Below are positions 45,201 through 54,550 of a DNA stretch of 64,000 bases, piece after piece; positions within the stretch are counted from its first letter, which is position 1; each line of letters opens with the position of its first letter. The notes beneath the pieces were generated by a model. The model saw only the letters and a program-made list of their open reading frames with translations. It did no database searches and was not told the origin of the DNA. The stretch is from positions 124,001 through 188,000 of the forward strand of contig CBDHDJ010000003.1 of the NCBI GenBank assembly GCA_965261645.1. Direction: 5' to 3'. The position numbers were made by a program, and so were the translations under genes. The DNA comes from CBDHDJ01 sp965261645. GTDB taxonomy: Bacteria; Pseudomonadota; Alphaproteobacteria; SHVV01.

Positions 45201-45731
45201 CAGCTCGACGTACAATCGCGCCGAATAAATCTCGTGCAAGGCCGTCAGCGCGGCCTCCGCAGCGGGCCCCTGCCCGTCCCTCAGCAACCGATTGACCGGC
45301 CCTTCGGGCCCACCTGTCAGCGCGATCAACCCCTCGGCGTGTGCCGCCAGATCCGCCCTGCTGACCTGGGGCGCAATATGCGCCTCGTTCTCGAGGAACG
45401 AGCGGGTCGAAAGCTTGAGCAGGTTGGCATAGCCCTCTTCGTTCTGGGCCAGAAGGACGATCCGATCCGGGGTAGCCCGGCTCCCATTGGCGGCGCCCGA
45501 ATCGGTCTCGCGGCTGACATTGAGAATGGTGCCAATGATAGGCTGGATACCCGCTTGGCTGCAGGCTTCCGAGAACTCGAGCACGCCGAACATGTTGGCT
45601 GTGTCGGTGATGGCCACCGCCGGCATCTCATCTGTGCGGCACAGGTCTGCAAGCGCGCCGATAGGGATGGCGCCTTCGAGAAGTGAATAGGCGGTGTGGA
45701 CCCGCAAATGGACGAAATCGGTGTGCGCCAT
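42254..45731 (-). pseudogene. dnaE: DNA polymerase III alpha subunit, single-base frameshift
   Basis: The replicative polymerase subunit. The first part starts MAHTDFVHLRVHTAYSLLEGA (PHP domain) at 45731 and goes to INFPGYFLIVADF-like (MNFPGYFLIVADF); then the frame is lost. One base too many near 44657 explains it: without it the text reads DFIDFARSANIPVGPGRGSGAGSV and joins the second part, VAWSLGITDLDPLYFG. The catalytic SMPDFDIDFCQEKRD, the fingers and the OB fold follow intact to 42254. Without the extra base the protein is 1158 aa, normal length. Because dnaE is essential, an assembly or sequencing error, or a second copy elsewhere, should be considered before calling it truly broken. 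Confidence 0.85.
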
Positions 45732-45861
45732 GGCAAAAACTCGCCCGGATTCCGCACCGTCATGCCCGGCCCAAAATCCGGCTAACCCCCTCCGTGAGCA
45801 TTCCACGGCAGCCCGGGAGAGTCATCTAGAACAAATGAAGAATATCGCTATTTGTTGTGGA

Positions 45862-46548
45862 TCATCTCGCCTGTAACACCCCATCTTGTAGCAGGACGGT
45901 CCGGTCCAAGCGTTGGATCAGGCGCTCGTTGTGGGTGGCCACGAGGAGGGCGAGATTTTGCTCGCGGACCACCTCGAGAAGCTCGTCGAGCACCACATCG
46001 GCCGTCCTCTGGTCGAGATTGCCGGTCGGCTCATCGGCCAGCAAAAGCGCCGGGCCGTTGGCCATGGCGCGGGCGATGGCGACGCGTTGCTGCTCGCCGC
46101 CCGAAAGGCGTGCGGGCCGATGGCTCAAGCGCTCGGCCAGGCCGAACCGGTCAAGCAGCGCGGTGGCCCGCGCGCGCGCCGCGCTGCGTGCGGCGCCAGC
46201 GATAAATTGCGGGATCATCACATTTTCAAGGGCCGAGAATTCGGCCATCAAATGGTGAAACTGATAGACGAAACCGAGGGTGGAACGGCGCATCGCCGTG
46301 CGCCCGGAATCCGATAGGCCCCCGCACGCACGCCCGGCGATCGCGACCTCGCCGGCATCGGCGTGCTCGAGCAGCCCCGCAATGTGAAGCAGAGTCGACT
46401 TGCCGGCTCCCGACGGGCCCATCAGGGCAACGCACTCGCCCGGTGCCAAGCTGATCGATGCGCCGCGCAGCACCTCGATCCGCTCGCCGCCCTGACGAAA
46501 GGTGCGGACGATGCCGTCAAGTGCGAGTGCGGGCTGGGCGTCGCTCAT
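45862..46548 (-). CDS. lolD: Lipoprotein release ABC ATPase LolD
   Basis: ATPase of the LolCDE complex, which releases outer membrane lipoproteins from the inner membrane. 228 aa. Walker A GPSGAGKST, signature LSGGEQQRVAIARA, Walker B LLLADEPTGNLD, and the His in LLVATHNERL. It starts 6 bases after lolC ends. Confidence 0.94.
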   Translation of the reverse strand: MSDAQPALALDGIVRTFRQGGERIEVLRGASISLAPGECVALMGPSGAGKSTLLHIAGLLEHADAGEVAIAGRACGGLSDSGRTAMRRSTLGFVYQFHHLMAEFSALENVMIPQFIAGAARSAARARATALLDRFGLAERLSHRPARLSGGEQQRVAIARAMANGPALLLADEPTGNLDQRTADVVLDELLEVVREQNLALLVATHNERLIQRLDRTVLLQDGVLQAR

Positions 46549-46554
46549 CGCCGG

Positions 46555-47799
46555 TTACTCGTACCGCAGCGCCTCGACCGGATCGAGGCGTGCCGCCCGC
46601 CACGAGGGATAGAGCGTGGCAAGGAAGGAGAGCGCGAGTGCCATGAGCACCACCGTGGTCACTTCACCCGGATCGATCTTGGCGGGAAGCTGGGAGAGGA
46701 AGTAGATCTCGGCGGCAAACAGCTCGGTGTCGGTCAGGCCCTCGAGCCAGCGGCGCAGCGTCTCGATGTTGTCGGCGAAGCCCAAGCCCAAAAGGAGACC
46801 GAGCATCGTGCCGACGACGCCCACGCTGGCGCCCGAGATGAAGAACACGCGCATGACCATACCGCGGGTCGCGCCCATCGTGCGCAGAATGGCGATATCG
46901 CGGCCCTTGTCCTTCACCAGCATGATCAGGCTCGAGATGATGTTGAACGCGGCCACCACGATGATCAGGGTGAGAATGAGAAACATCACGTTGCGCTCGA
47001 CCTTGATGGCGTTGAAGAAATGCGCGTTGAGCTGCTGCCAGTCCGTGAGCCGGGCCTGGCCGTCGAGCGCGCGCAATATCGCCGGCCGCAGCACATCGAC
47101 CCGATCCGGATCGATGATCATGACCTCGAGCGTGCTGACTGCCTCGGGCAAGCGGAAATACACTTGGGCTGCGGCAAGCGGCATGAAAACGAAACTCGAA
47201 TCGTACTCGAACATGCCAACGTTGAACGTCGCGACTACGCGATAGGCGCGAAAGCGGGGCACCGTGCCGAAAGCGGTGGCGCTCCCCTGGGGAGAAATCA
47301 GAGTCAGGCTATCGCCCACCGATAGCCTGTGCTTGCGGGCGAGGCGATCGCCCACCACGATGGCATCGTCGGCTCCATAGTCATCCAGCGAGCCCTCGAC
47401 GATGCTGCCCGCGATCAGCGGATTGGCCTTGAGGTCCTGGGGCCGGACGCCGCGCACCAGCGCGCCCGTCGCGGCCGCCTCGGAGGTCGTCATGACCTGC
47501 CCCTCGACAACCGGCGTGACCCGCACCACGCCGCCGACCTCGCGCACCCGGCGCGCGAGGGCCTCGTAATCCGACAACGGCGCGCTGATCCCCTGGACCG
47601 TGATGTGGCCGTTGAGCCCGAGAATGCGGTGCAGCAACTCCGCCCGGAAGCCGTTCATCACCGATAGGACGATGATCAGCGTGGCGACGCCGAGTGCGAT
47701 GCCGAGTAGCGAGAATCCGGCGATGACGGAGATGAAACCTTCCTGGCGCCGGGCCCTCAGGTAACGGGCCGCCACCATCCATTCGACAGCCGAAAACAT
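46555..47799 (-). CDS. lolC: Lipoprotein release permease LolC/LolE
   Basis: Membrane part of LolCDE, 414 aa. One helix near the N-terminus (FISVIAGFSLLGIALGVATL), a large periplasmic domain (about 45-265), then three helices with the FtsX-type end (VFFISGASVGVVGTMLGLL). Alphaproteobacteria often have one such protein that serves as both LolC and LolE, which fits the single gene here. Confidence 0.92.
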   Translation of the reverse strand: MFSAVEWMVAARYLRARRQEGFISVIAGFSLLGIALGVATLIIVLSVMNGFRAELLHRILGLNGHITVQGISAPLSDYEALARRVREVGGVVRVTPVVEGQVMTTSEAAATGALVRGVRPQDLKANPLIAGSIVEGSLDDYGADDAIVVGDRLARKHRLSVGDSLTLISPQGSATAFGTVPRFRAYRVVATFNVGMFEYDSSFVFMPLAAAQVYFRLPEAVSTLEVMIIDPDRVDVLRPAILRALDGQARLTDWQQLNAHFFNAIKVERNVMFLILTLIIVVAAFNIISSLIMLVKDKGRDIAILRTMGATRGMVMRVFFISGASVGVVGTMLGLLLGLGFADNIETLRRWLEGLTDTELFAAEIYFLSQLPAKIDPGEVTTVVLMALALSFLATLYPSWRAARLDPVEALRYE

Positions 47800-47805
47800 C
47801 TTCCC

Positions 47806-49125
47806 TCAGGCGGCGAGGCGCATGAGCGCCGCCTCTGCCGTCATGTCCTCGCGTTGGCCCGTGGCACGCCCTTTCACTTCGACCATGCCTTGCGCGGCGC
47901 CGCGCGGGCCGACCACGACCTGCCAGGGCAGTCCGATCAGGTCCATCGTGGCGAACTTGGCGCCGGCCCGCTCACCCGTATCGTCATAGAGCACCTCGAT
48001 GCCCGCTTTGCGAAAGCGCGCGTAGAGATCATCGCAAATCGAGGCGCAGGCGCGATCGTCCATCTTGAGGTTGAGCAGACCGACCTTGAACGGGGCCACG
48101 CTTTCCGGCCAGACGATGCCGGCATCATCATGGCTCGCCTCGATGATCGCACCGACGAGCCGGGAGACGCCGATGCCGTACGACCCCATCTCGACCAGGA
48201 CCTCGCTGCCGTCGGCGGCGGTGACCCGCGCGCCCATCGGCTCGGAGTACTTGGCGCCGAAATAGAAAATGTGGCCGACCTCGATGCCGCGCGCGACGAG
48301 CCGGGCCTCGGCCGGCACTTCGGCCTCGAAACGCACCGGATCGTGCTTCTCATCGGTCGCCGCGTAGTGCTTCGTCCAGTCCGCGACGAGCGGTTCGAGA
48401 TCGCCGTCATAGTCGATCTCGGTTCCGAGCACGTCATGGTCGAGGAGGCCCTTGTGGCTGTAGACCTCCGATTCGCCGGTCTCGGCGAGGATGACGAACT
48501 CGTGGCTGAGATCGCCGCCGATCGGCCCGGTATCGGCCTGCATCGGGATCGCGTTGAGCCCCATGCGCGCGAAGGTCCGCAAATAGCACGCGAACATCTT
48601 GTTGTAGGACCGCTTGGCGCCGGCATAGTCGAGATCGAAGGAATAGCTGTCCTTCATCAGGAATTCGCGACCGCGCATGACGCCGAAACGCGGCCGCACC
48701 TCGTCACGAAACTTCCACTGTATGTGGTAGAGCAGCTTGGGCAGGTCGCGGTAACTCTTGACGCTGTGGCGGAAGATGTCGGTGATCAGCTCCTCGTTGG
48801 TCGGACCGTACAGCATCTCACGCTCGTGGCGGTCGCTGATGCGCAGCATCTCCTTGCCGTAATCTTCGTAGCGCCCGCTTTCGCGCCAGATATCGGCCGG
48901 CTGGATGGTCGGCATGAGAAATTCCTGGCAACCGGCCGCGTCCTGCTCCTCGCGCACGATCTGCTCGATGCGCTTGAGCACGCGAAAGCCGAGCGGCAGC
49001 CAGGAATAGATCCCCGCGCTCGACTGGCGCACCATGCCGGCGCGCAGCATCAGCCGATGCGACAAAATTTGGGCCTCGCTCGGCGTCTCCTTGAGCGTCG
49101 GCATGAAAAAGCGGGACAGGCGCAT
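47806..49125 (-). CDS. proS: Prolyl-tRNA synthetase
   Basis: Charges tRNA-Pro. 439 aa from MRLSRFFMPTLKETPSEAQ; upstream in-frame starts lie in low-quality sequence. Class II: motif 1 LMLRAGMVRQSSAGIYSWLP region, motif 2 RDEVRPRFGVMRGREF, motif 3 GSYGIGVSRLVGAIIE. It lacks the editing insertion of the long E. coli type, as is normal in Alphaproteobacteria. The C-terminal anticodon domain (LPWQVVVGPRG) is complete. Confidence 0.95.
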   Translation of the reverse strand: MRLSRFFMPTLKETPSEAQILSHRLMLRAGMVRQSSAGIYSWLPLGFRVLKRIEQIVREEQDAAGCQEFLMPTIQPADIWRESGRYEDYGKEMLRISDRHEREMLYGPTNEELITDIFRHSVKSYRDLPKLLYHIQWKFRDEVRPRFGVMRGREFLMKDSYSFDLDYAGAKRSYNKMFACYLRTFARMGLNAIPMQADTGPIGGDLSHEFVILAETGESEVYSHKGLLDHDVLGTEIDYDGDLEPLVADWTKHYAATDEKHDPVRFEAEVPAEARLVARGIEVGHIFYFGAKYSEPMGARVTAADGSEVLVEMGSYGIGVSRLVGAIIEASHDDAGIVWPESVAPFKVGLLNLKMDDRACASICDDLYARFRKAGIEVLYDDTGERAGAKFATMDLIGLPWQVVVGPRGAAQGMVEVKGRATGQREDMTAEAALMRLAA

Positions 49126-49251
49126 GGGCGTCCTTCGACATGGTGCGAGCCAGGGCGAACGCGTGCCGCGTGGAGGCGGGACGCATCCGGGCTCGCGGAC
49201 TGTAGGCAAAAGAAAAAAAGATGGCAACTCGGGCGCGATGCGAAACTCGCC

Positions 49252-49713
49252 TCAGTTCTTCAACAAGTCCCGGCAGACCGCGACCACGGCAGCAGCCTCC
49301 TCCTCCGTCGTCAGCGCCTCGCCGTTGAAGCTCACCACGCCGTTCTTGAGGACGACGGTGCCGATCTTGGCGGCGCTTTCGCCGAGGCCGCGGGGCGGTT
49401 CACGCTCGAGGAACTCGAACACCTCGACGGTGATGTCGATGGTGATCTCGTCGGGCAATTTGATGCGGCTCGGCTCGAGATCGGCCGCTTTGACCGGTCT
49501 GCCGTGGACATCGACGCCGGGCTGATATTCCACATCGGCGCCGGGGACGTGACGCACCAGATTCCGGCACTCGGCCTTGCTGATGACCACCTGAGCGCCG
49601 GAACCACTCGCCTCCTGAGCGCGGGTGGCCGACGGCGGCACCAGCGCGAATAGCATGAGCGGCAGCGCCACATAGCCAACCATTGCCCGAAGCGTCATCA
49701 CTTTCGCATCCAT
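49252..49713 (-). CDS. Secreted protein of unknown function
   Basis: 153 aa from MDAKVMTLRAMVGYVALPLM; a signal peptide (to about residue 35, ATRAQEAS) is clear. ATG 49698 is an alternative start. The mature part has VVISKAECRNLVRHVPGADVEY and IKLPDEITIDITVEVFEFL; two Cys are present (one in the AECRNL block, one in VAVCRDLLKN). I do not know the family. It lies upstream of proS and may be periplasmic. Confidence 0.6.
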   Translation of the reverse strand: MDAKVMTLRAMVGYVALPLMLFALVPPSATRAQEASGSGAQVVISKAECRNLVRHVPGADVEYQPGVDVHGRPVKAADLEPSRIKLPDEITIDITVEVFEFLEREPPRGLGESAAKIGTVVLKNGVVSFNGEALTTEEEAAAVVAVCRDLLKN

Positions 49714-49991
49714 CGCCTGAGCGCTTTTCTTTCCGTCGAGCGTGCAAACCGCGGGCCACAAGAGCTGTATCCGCCGCCGTCCAAAGTCCCCCAATTTCAC
49801 TTCAAACGCGCAAGAAACTGCGAAAAATAAGCCTGACAGCAGGGTCACAATTCGCTTACACCACGCGGCTCTAACAAAGAGGGCCACGCCCTTTAGCAAG
49901 CAGCAGCCCAAGTTCAGGGAGGAAAAGCCACACAACTTACGTTAGGACACGAAATCAGGACACGTTCGGCCCTAACAGAATATAGATGGCT

Positions 49992-51025
49992 AAGGCTTAT
50001 CCCGGTAGCTCCGGTGCGATCAACATCTCGTAGGTAGCCGGCTTGATTGCGACGCCGATGCCGAGGATGGAGCGGAAGGCTGCGTGGCGGGTTCGGCGCC
50101 GGTTGAAGCGGAAGACGAACTCGTCGAGGTAGGATTGCAGGTGTTGGCATCGGAGGCCGTGGTAGACGCCCAGCGCCCAGGTCTTGAGGTTGGCGAAGAC
50201 GCGATGAACCCAGGGCAGGACCATATGGGCGGCCATGTTTCCGAGGACGTGCGGGTCGTGTGTGATGCCGGACGCGCCGGGGTAGCCGGCCCAGCCGTCG
50301 GTCCTGGCCGTGGCGCCGGGGGCGAGGTTGGCGTCCAGGAAGGCGTGCAGGCTGTCGGCGGAGAAGTCCTCGATCCGCGCCAGGCGGATCCGGCCGGGCC
50401 CACCCTCGCCGACCTCGACAGCGCCGGCGACCAACAACTTGCCTTGGTGGCTGCGCCGACCGCCGCCGCTCGGCGGTTCATCCTTGGAGCGGCAGGCGAT
50501 CAGGCTTTCGTCCACTTCGACCAGGCCCGCCAGCGGCATGTGCTCTGGTGCGACCATGGCCCGGCGCAGCTTGGTGGCGAGCAACCATGCGGTCTTGTAG
50601 GAACCCAGGCCGAGCTGCTTCTGGAGTTGCAGCGCCGAGATCCCGTTGGAGTGCGTGGCCATCAGATAGGCGGCCCAGAACCACGCGATCAGCGCCAGCT
50701 TGGAGCCGTGCATCACCGTACCGGCCGTCACCGAGGTCTGCTTGCGACAGTCGGCGCATTCATGGGTGTATGCCTTGGTCGCGAGCGCCCACCCCCGGCT
50801 GCTGCCGCAGGCCGGACAGACGAAGCCTGCCGGCCAGCGCAAGATGGCCAGGTAGGCGGCGCAGGCTTCTTCGTCTGGAAAACGCTGTTGAAACTCCAAC
50901 AGGGAACGGGGGAAGTCGGTCATTTCTGGGCATCCCGAGGGTCATGATGTTCACATTATGTTCCATCACGACCCTCGCCCCACGTCACCACATTTCGTGG
51001 TCCCGGACGCTCAGGGATAAGCCTT
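49992..51025 (-). mobile_element. IS1595-family insertion sequence (upstream of proS block)
   Basis: Perfect 12-bp terminal repeats: AAGGCTTATCCC (49992-50003) and GGGATAAGCCTT (51014-51025). The 8-bp AGATGGCT flanks both ends (49984-49991, 51026-51033) and stands again after the neighbouring MITE (51215-51222). 1034 bp. Confidence 0.92.
49997..50923 (-). CDS. IS1595-family transposase (second type)
   Basis: 308 aa, from MTDFPRSLLEFQQRFPDE. Zinc ribbon (FVCPACGSSRGW, CADCRKQTS), then EVDESLIACRSKDEP (first Asp), ARTDGWAGYPG (second Asp) and YHGLRCQHLQSYLDEFVF with the family His. It is of the same family as the one in the SIR2-like gene but clearly not the same element. Its stop is inside the left terminal repeat. 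Confidence 0.88.
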   Translation of the reverse strand: MTDFPRSLLEFQQRFPDEEACAAYLAILRWPAGFVCPACGSSRGWALATKAYTHECADCRKQTSVTAGTVMHGSKLALIAWFWAAYLMATHSNGISALQLQKQLGLGSYKTAWLLATKLRRAMVAPEHMPLAGLVEVDESLIACRSKDEPPSGGGRRSHQGKLLVAGAVEVGEGGPGRIRLARIEDFSADSLHAFLDANLAPGATARTDGWAGYPGASGITHDPHVLGNMAAHMVLPWVHRVFANLKTWALGVYHGLRCQHLQSYLDEFVFRFNRRRTRHAAFRSILGIGVAIKPATYEMLIAPELPG

Positions 51026-51033
51026 AGATGGCT

Positions 51034-51214
51034 AAGGCTTATCCCTCTGCATCCGGTAACGCAATATGAGGGGGCTACGCAGTTGTCGGTTGGCGAGCGG
51101 GTAGTTGGCTCGCGAAAGCGCACTTTGCCTGGGCCTTAGCGGGGTCGCGCCCCTGCGCGCGTAGCATCGAGGCCACCACCCGTTGATCCTACCGGAGCCA
51201 GAGGGATAAGCCTT
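51034..51214. mobile_element. MITE derived from the IS1595 element, 181 bp
   Basis: Same 12-bp ends as the neighbouring IS: AAGGCTTATCCC (51034-51045) and GGGATAAGCCTT (51203-51214). No gene inside. The right inner sequence (read inward) GGCTCCGGTAGGATCAAC resembles the left inner end of the IS (AGCTCCGGTGCGATCAAC), so it is likely a deletion derivative. AGATGGCT on both sides is shared with the IS. Confidence 0.88.
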
Positions 51215-51222
51215 AGATGGCT

Positions 51223-51419
51223 ATCCCACTAACAGAGAGCAAGCTCGGCATTGGCCTTGTTTTTTTTGGGCCCAATTTCCCTTAATTATTAACATTTGAA
51301 ACATAATATAACTCTTTGTGATTAACTAAGTTTTTGGAGTTAGGTAAAAAAGATTAACCACGCGAATTTAGCTCTCAAGATGCTGTGATGCCGCGCTGAT
51401 CGGCCCTCCGGCGACTCGA
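51223..51419. other. AT-rich intergenic stretch
   Basis: The bases from about 51240 to 51350 are far richer in A and T than the surroundings (CTTAATTATTAACATTTG, AACATAATATAACTC). No gene is seen. It may be a promoter region or a leftover of foreign DNA; the MITE and IS lie next to it. Confidence 0.5.
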
Positions 51420-51662
51420 TCAGTCGGCGAGGCCGCGAATATCGACGATTTCGAGCTCGACGAGGGCGAAGACGATCCCCCAGATCAGGGCTGCGATAAC
51501 GGTCGTCGCGCCCGCCTTGAGCCACAGCCGCGGGCGCTCGGGCGCGCTCGTCGCCATGCCCGGCTCCGGGCGATCCGGGGTCTTCACCCCAAACGGCAAG
51601 ACCATGAACAGCACCAGCCACCAGATGATGAAATAGGTGGCAAGGCCGGTCACCCAGCTCAC
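51420..51662 (-). CDS. DUF1467 family membrane protein
   Basis: 80 aa with two membrane helices (YFIIWWLVLFMVLPFGV and TTVIAALIWGIVFALVELE). The FIIWWLVLFMVLPFGVKT stretch is typical of DUF1467, which stands between mce and proS in many Alphaproteobacteria. GTG start 2 bases from the mce stop. Role unknown. Confidence 0.8.
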   Translation of the reverse strand: MSWVTGLATYFIIWWLVLFMVLPFGVKTPDRPEPGMATSAPERPRLWLKAGATTVIAALIWGIVFALVELEIVDIRGLAD

Positions 51663-51664
51663 CC

Positions 51665-52069
51665 TCAGGCTTCCTCGAGTTCGATCAGGGTGCCCGAGAA
51701 ATCCTTGGGGTGGAGGAACAGCACGGGCTTGCCGTGCGCGCCGGTCTTGGGTTCGCCGTCGCCGAGGACGCGCGCGCCGGTCTCGACCAGGCGGTCGCGC
51801 GCCGCGATCAGGTCCTCGACCTCGTAGCAGACATGGTGGATGCCGCCGGTCGGATGGCGTTCGAGAAAACCGGCGAGCGGGGAATCGTCACCCAACGGCA
51901 AGAGAAGCTCGATCTTGGCATTGCCGAGATCGACGAAAACGACGGTGACGCCATGCTCTGGGAGATCCTCAGGCGCCGAGACCTGGGCCCCGAGCGCATC
52001 GCGGTACTGCCGGGCCGCCGTATCGAGGTCGGGAACGGCGATGGCGACGTGATTCAGGCGCCCGATCAT
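51665..52069 (-). CDS. mce: Methylmalonyl-CoA epimerase
   Basis: Interconverts (2R)- and (2S)-methylmalonyl-CoA in propionate breakdown. 134 aa, VOC fold of two repeats. RLNHVAIAVPDLDTA has the first metal His; GGIHHVCYEVEDL the second; FLHPKDFSGTLIELEE the Glu. ATGA overlap with the rnase J stop. Confidence 0.92.
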   Translation of the reverse strand: MIGRLNHVAIAVPDLDTAARQYRDALGAQVSAPEDLPEHGVTVVFVDLGNAKIELLLPLGDDSPLAGFLERHPTGGIHHVCYEVEDLIAARDRLVETGARVLGDGEPKTGAHGKPVLFLHPKDFSGTLIELEEA

Positions 52070-53769
52070 CGCACGGCCTCGTCCCCGCCCGCCGCCGAGT
52101 CCGGCCGAGCCGCCCCGGCGAGGCGAATGATCTCCGTTTCGACCAGCGCGCGCTTGCCGCCCATACGTTTTAGGGCGCGCCGCACCGCCCGGCTCACGAC
52201 GTCTTCCAGGCGGTCATCGTGAACGCGAGAAAGAGAGCCCAGCTCGGCAAGTGCGTGCCTGACCTCGTGCGCCAATTCGCCCGCGACCGCTTCGTCATGG
52301 GCACCGCGCACCTTCAGCCGTGGGGCGCTCAACAGCGTCCCATCGGCACCGATGACGAGCGTGACCAGAACGAATCCCCCCTGCGCCAGCTTGCGTCGCG
52401 TCCGCACGACCTCGCTATCGGCCGGGACCAGACGCTCGCCGTCCAGCAGCAAGCGGCCGGCGGGAACCCGATCGATGATATCGGCGCGGCCCGGGGCCAG
52501 CCGGACAACGGCGCCGTTTTCCGCCACCACGGTCTCCGGCACTTGCAACGCTTTGGCAAATGCGGCGTGCTCGGCGAGGTGGCGCCCCTCGCCATGAACG
52601 GGGACCGCGATCCGCGGGCGGACCCAGCGGTACATGTCGGCCAGCTCGTCCCGCGCCGGATGACCAGACACATGGACGAAGTGATCCTTTTCCGTGATCA
52701 CGCGCACGCCGCGCTGGACCAACCGGTTGTGGACTTCGGCGTGGCTCCGTTCGTTGCCGGGTATGATCTTGGCCGAGAAGATCGCGACGTCGCCCTCGTC
52801 CAGCACGATATGGGGATGGTCCTGCGCGGCGATGCGGGCCATGGCGCCACGGGGCTCGCCCTGCGAGCCGGTGCACACGAGCAATACTTTGTCTTTGGGC
52901 AGATAGGCCGCCTCGCTGTCGGTGAGGAAAGAGGGCGTGCCATTGAGATAACCCGCGCTGCGGGCCGCCGAGACGGTGCGCCACAGCGAACGCCCGACGA
53001 GGGCGGTATGGCGATCATGGGCCTCGGCCACGGCGGCGAGCGTCATGATGCGCGCAATGTGGGAGGCGAAGGTCGTGACGGCCACACGGCCACTGAACCG
53101 GCCGACCAATTCCTCGAGGCTTGTCCGCACCTCGCCCTCCGAGCCCGAAGTTCCCGGCACGAACACGTTGGTGGAATCTCCCACCATCGCGAGAACGCCC
53201 GAATCGCCGAGCGCCATCAAGCGCTCGCGGTCGGTCAGCGGCCCCAAGACCGGCTCCGGATCGAGCTTGAAATCGCCGGTGTGCAGCACCGTGCCAAGGG
53301 GCGTTCTGATGGCGAGGGCGTTGCTTTCCGGAATGGAATGGGTGATCGATATGAAGGTGAAGTGAAACGGGCCAAGGGTTATTTCGCCCCCACGCGGCAC
53401 CTCGACCAGGGGCACCTCACCCGCGAGACCCCCCTCATCCAGCTTGCGTTTCAAGATCTCCAACGTGAAGCGCGTGCCGTAGACCGGGCATCTCAGCTGG
53501 TCCCACAGATAGGGCACCGCACCGAGATGATCCTCGTGGGCGTGCGTGAGCACTAGGCCGAGGAGGTCGTCGCGGCGCTCAACGATGAAACCCGGGTCGG
53601 GCATGATCACGTCGATGCCCGGCAGCGCATCATTGGCGAAGGTGATGCCGAGGTCGACCATCACCCACGCGCCGTCATAACCGTAAAGATTGAGGTTCAT
53701 GCCGATCTCGCCGGCCCCGCCAAGGGGGACGAACAAAAGTTCATGGCCGGCGGATTTCGGCGCGGTCAC
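52066..53769 (-). CDS. rnj: Ribonuclease J
   Basis: Metallo-beta-lactamase and beta-CASP nuclease with 5'-exo- and endo-activity in rRNA and mRNA processing. 567 aa. LTHAHEDHLGAVPYL is the HxHxDH motif; LHTGDFKLDPEP the Asp; beta-CASP GNERSHAEVHNRL; VHVSGHPARDE and VPVHGEGRHL the later His residues; the C-terminal small domain follows. GTG start overlaps coaX stop (GTGA). Confidence 0.94.
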   Translation of the reverse strand: MTAPKSAGHELLFVPLGGAGEIGMNLNLYGYDGAWVMVDLGITFANDALPGIDVIMPDPGFIVERRDDLLGLVLTHAHEDHLGAVPYLWDQLRCPVYGTRFTLEILKRKLDEGGLAGEVPLVEVPRGGEITLGPFHFTFISITHSIPESNALAIRTPLGTVLHTGDFKLDPEPVLGPLTDRERLMALGDSGVLAMVGDSTNVFVPGTSGSEGEVRTSLEELVGRFSGRVAVTTFASHIARIMTLAAVAEAHDRHTALVGRSLWRTVSAARSAGYLNGTPSFLTDSEAAYLPKDKVLLVCTGSQGEPRGAMARIAAQDHPHIVLDEGDVAIFSAKIIPGNERSHAEVHNRLVQRGVRVITEKDHFVHVSGHPARDELADMYRWVRPRIAVPVHGEGRHLAEHAAFAKALQVPETVVAENGAVVRLAPGRADIIDRVPAGRLLLDGERLVPADSEVVRTRRKLAQGGFVLVTLVIGADGTLLSAPRLKVRGAHDEAVAGELAHEVRHALAELGSLSRVHDDRLEDVVSRAVRRALKRMGGKRALVETEIIRLAGAARPDSAAGGDEAVR

Positions 53770-54542
53770 GCCGGGGACTCCGTGTTACGCCGGTAAATGT
53801 CCATGAGGCCGCGGATCGTGAGGTCGGGATCGACATGGCGGATGATGTCGGTTCCCTTGGCGTAGAGCGGCGCAAGCCCGCCTGTCGCGATGACCGTTGG
53901 GGCGCCGCCGATTTCCGCGCTGATGCGCGCGACAAGCCCTTCGATCAATCCCAAATAGCCCCAGTAGATGCCGGACTGCATGGCCGAAACCGTTCCGCCG
54001 CCGACGACGCTCGCTGGCTTCTCGACGGCGATGCGCGGAAGTTGGGCCGCCGCGCTGTGGAGCGCCTCGAGACTGAGGTTGATCCCCGGTGCAATCACGC
54101 CGCCGATGTAGCCCCCCTCGGCGTCGACCACATCGAATGTCGTGGCCGTGCCGAAATCGATGATGATGAGCGGCCCCGCATGGGCAAGATGGGCAGCCAC
54201 GGCGTTGACCAGGCGGTCTGCGCCAACGTCGGCCGGGCGCTCCACGCGAATCTCGAGCCCGAGTTCGAGCTCCTCTCCCACCACCAGGGGATCGCAAGAA
54301 AAATAGGTTCGGCATAACATCCGCAGGTTCGGCAGCGCTTGCGGCACCACCGAGGCGATGATGGCGGCGTCGATATCGTCCGGTTTCAGCGCCGCCTGGC
54401 TCATCAGCTGCATGAGCCACACGGCGTATTCGTCGGAGGTCCGGTTGGCATCTGTCGCGCTGCGCCACTGGCGGCGCTGCTCGTCGCCGTCGAATACGGC
54501 AAAAACGATATTGGTGTTACCGGCGTCGATGGCAAGCAGCAT
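53766..54542 (-). CDS. coaX: Type III pantothenate kinase
   Basis: First step of CoA synthesis, potassium-dependent kinase. 258 aa. LLAIDAGNTNIVFAVFDG binds phosphate; RPADVGADRLVNAVAAH and IIIDFGTATTFDVVDAEG hold pantothenate and metal; GYIGGVIAPGINLSLEAL closes the site. It is placed between birA and rnj, as in relatives. Confidence 0.95.
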   Translation of the reverse strand: MLLAIDAGNTNIVFAVFDGDEQRRQWRSATDANRTSDEYAVWLMQLMSQAALKPDDIDAAIIASVVPQALPNLRMLCRTYFSCDPLVVGEELELGLEIRVERPADVGADRLVNAVAAHLAHAGPLIIIDFGTATTFDVVDAEGGYIGGVIAPGINLSLEALHSAAAQLPRIAVEKPASVVGGGTVSAMQSGIYWGYLGLIEGLVARISAEIGGAPTVIATGGLAPLYAKGTDIIRHVDPDLTIRGLMDIYRRNTESPA

Positions 54543-54550
54543 GGGGCCCG

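Noticed and set aside
45829..45843. GAAC-N7-GAAT upstream of dnaE, near-match to an SOS box
   Set aside because: One mismatch in the second half-site, and the main dnaE is not known to be LexA-controlled; likely chance.
47854..49653. 599-codon frame on plus opposite proS
   Set aside because: Shadow; ProRS class II motifs are on minus.
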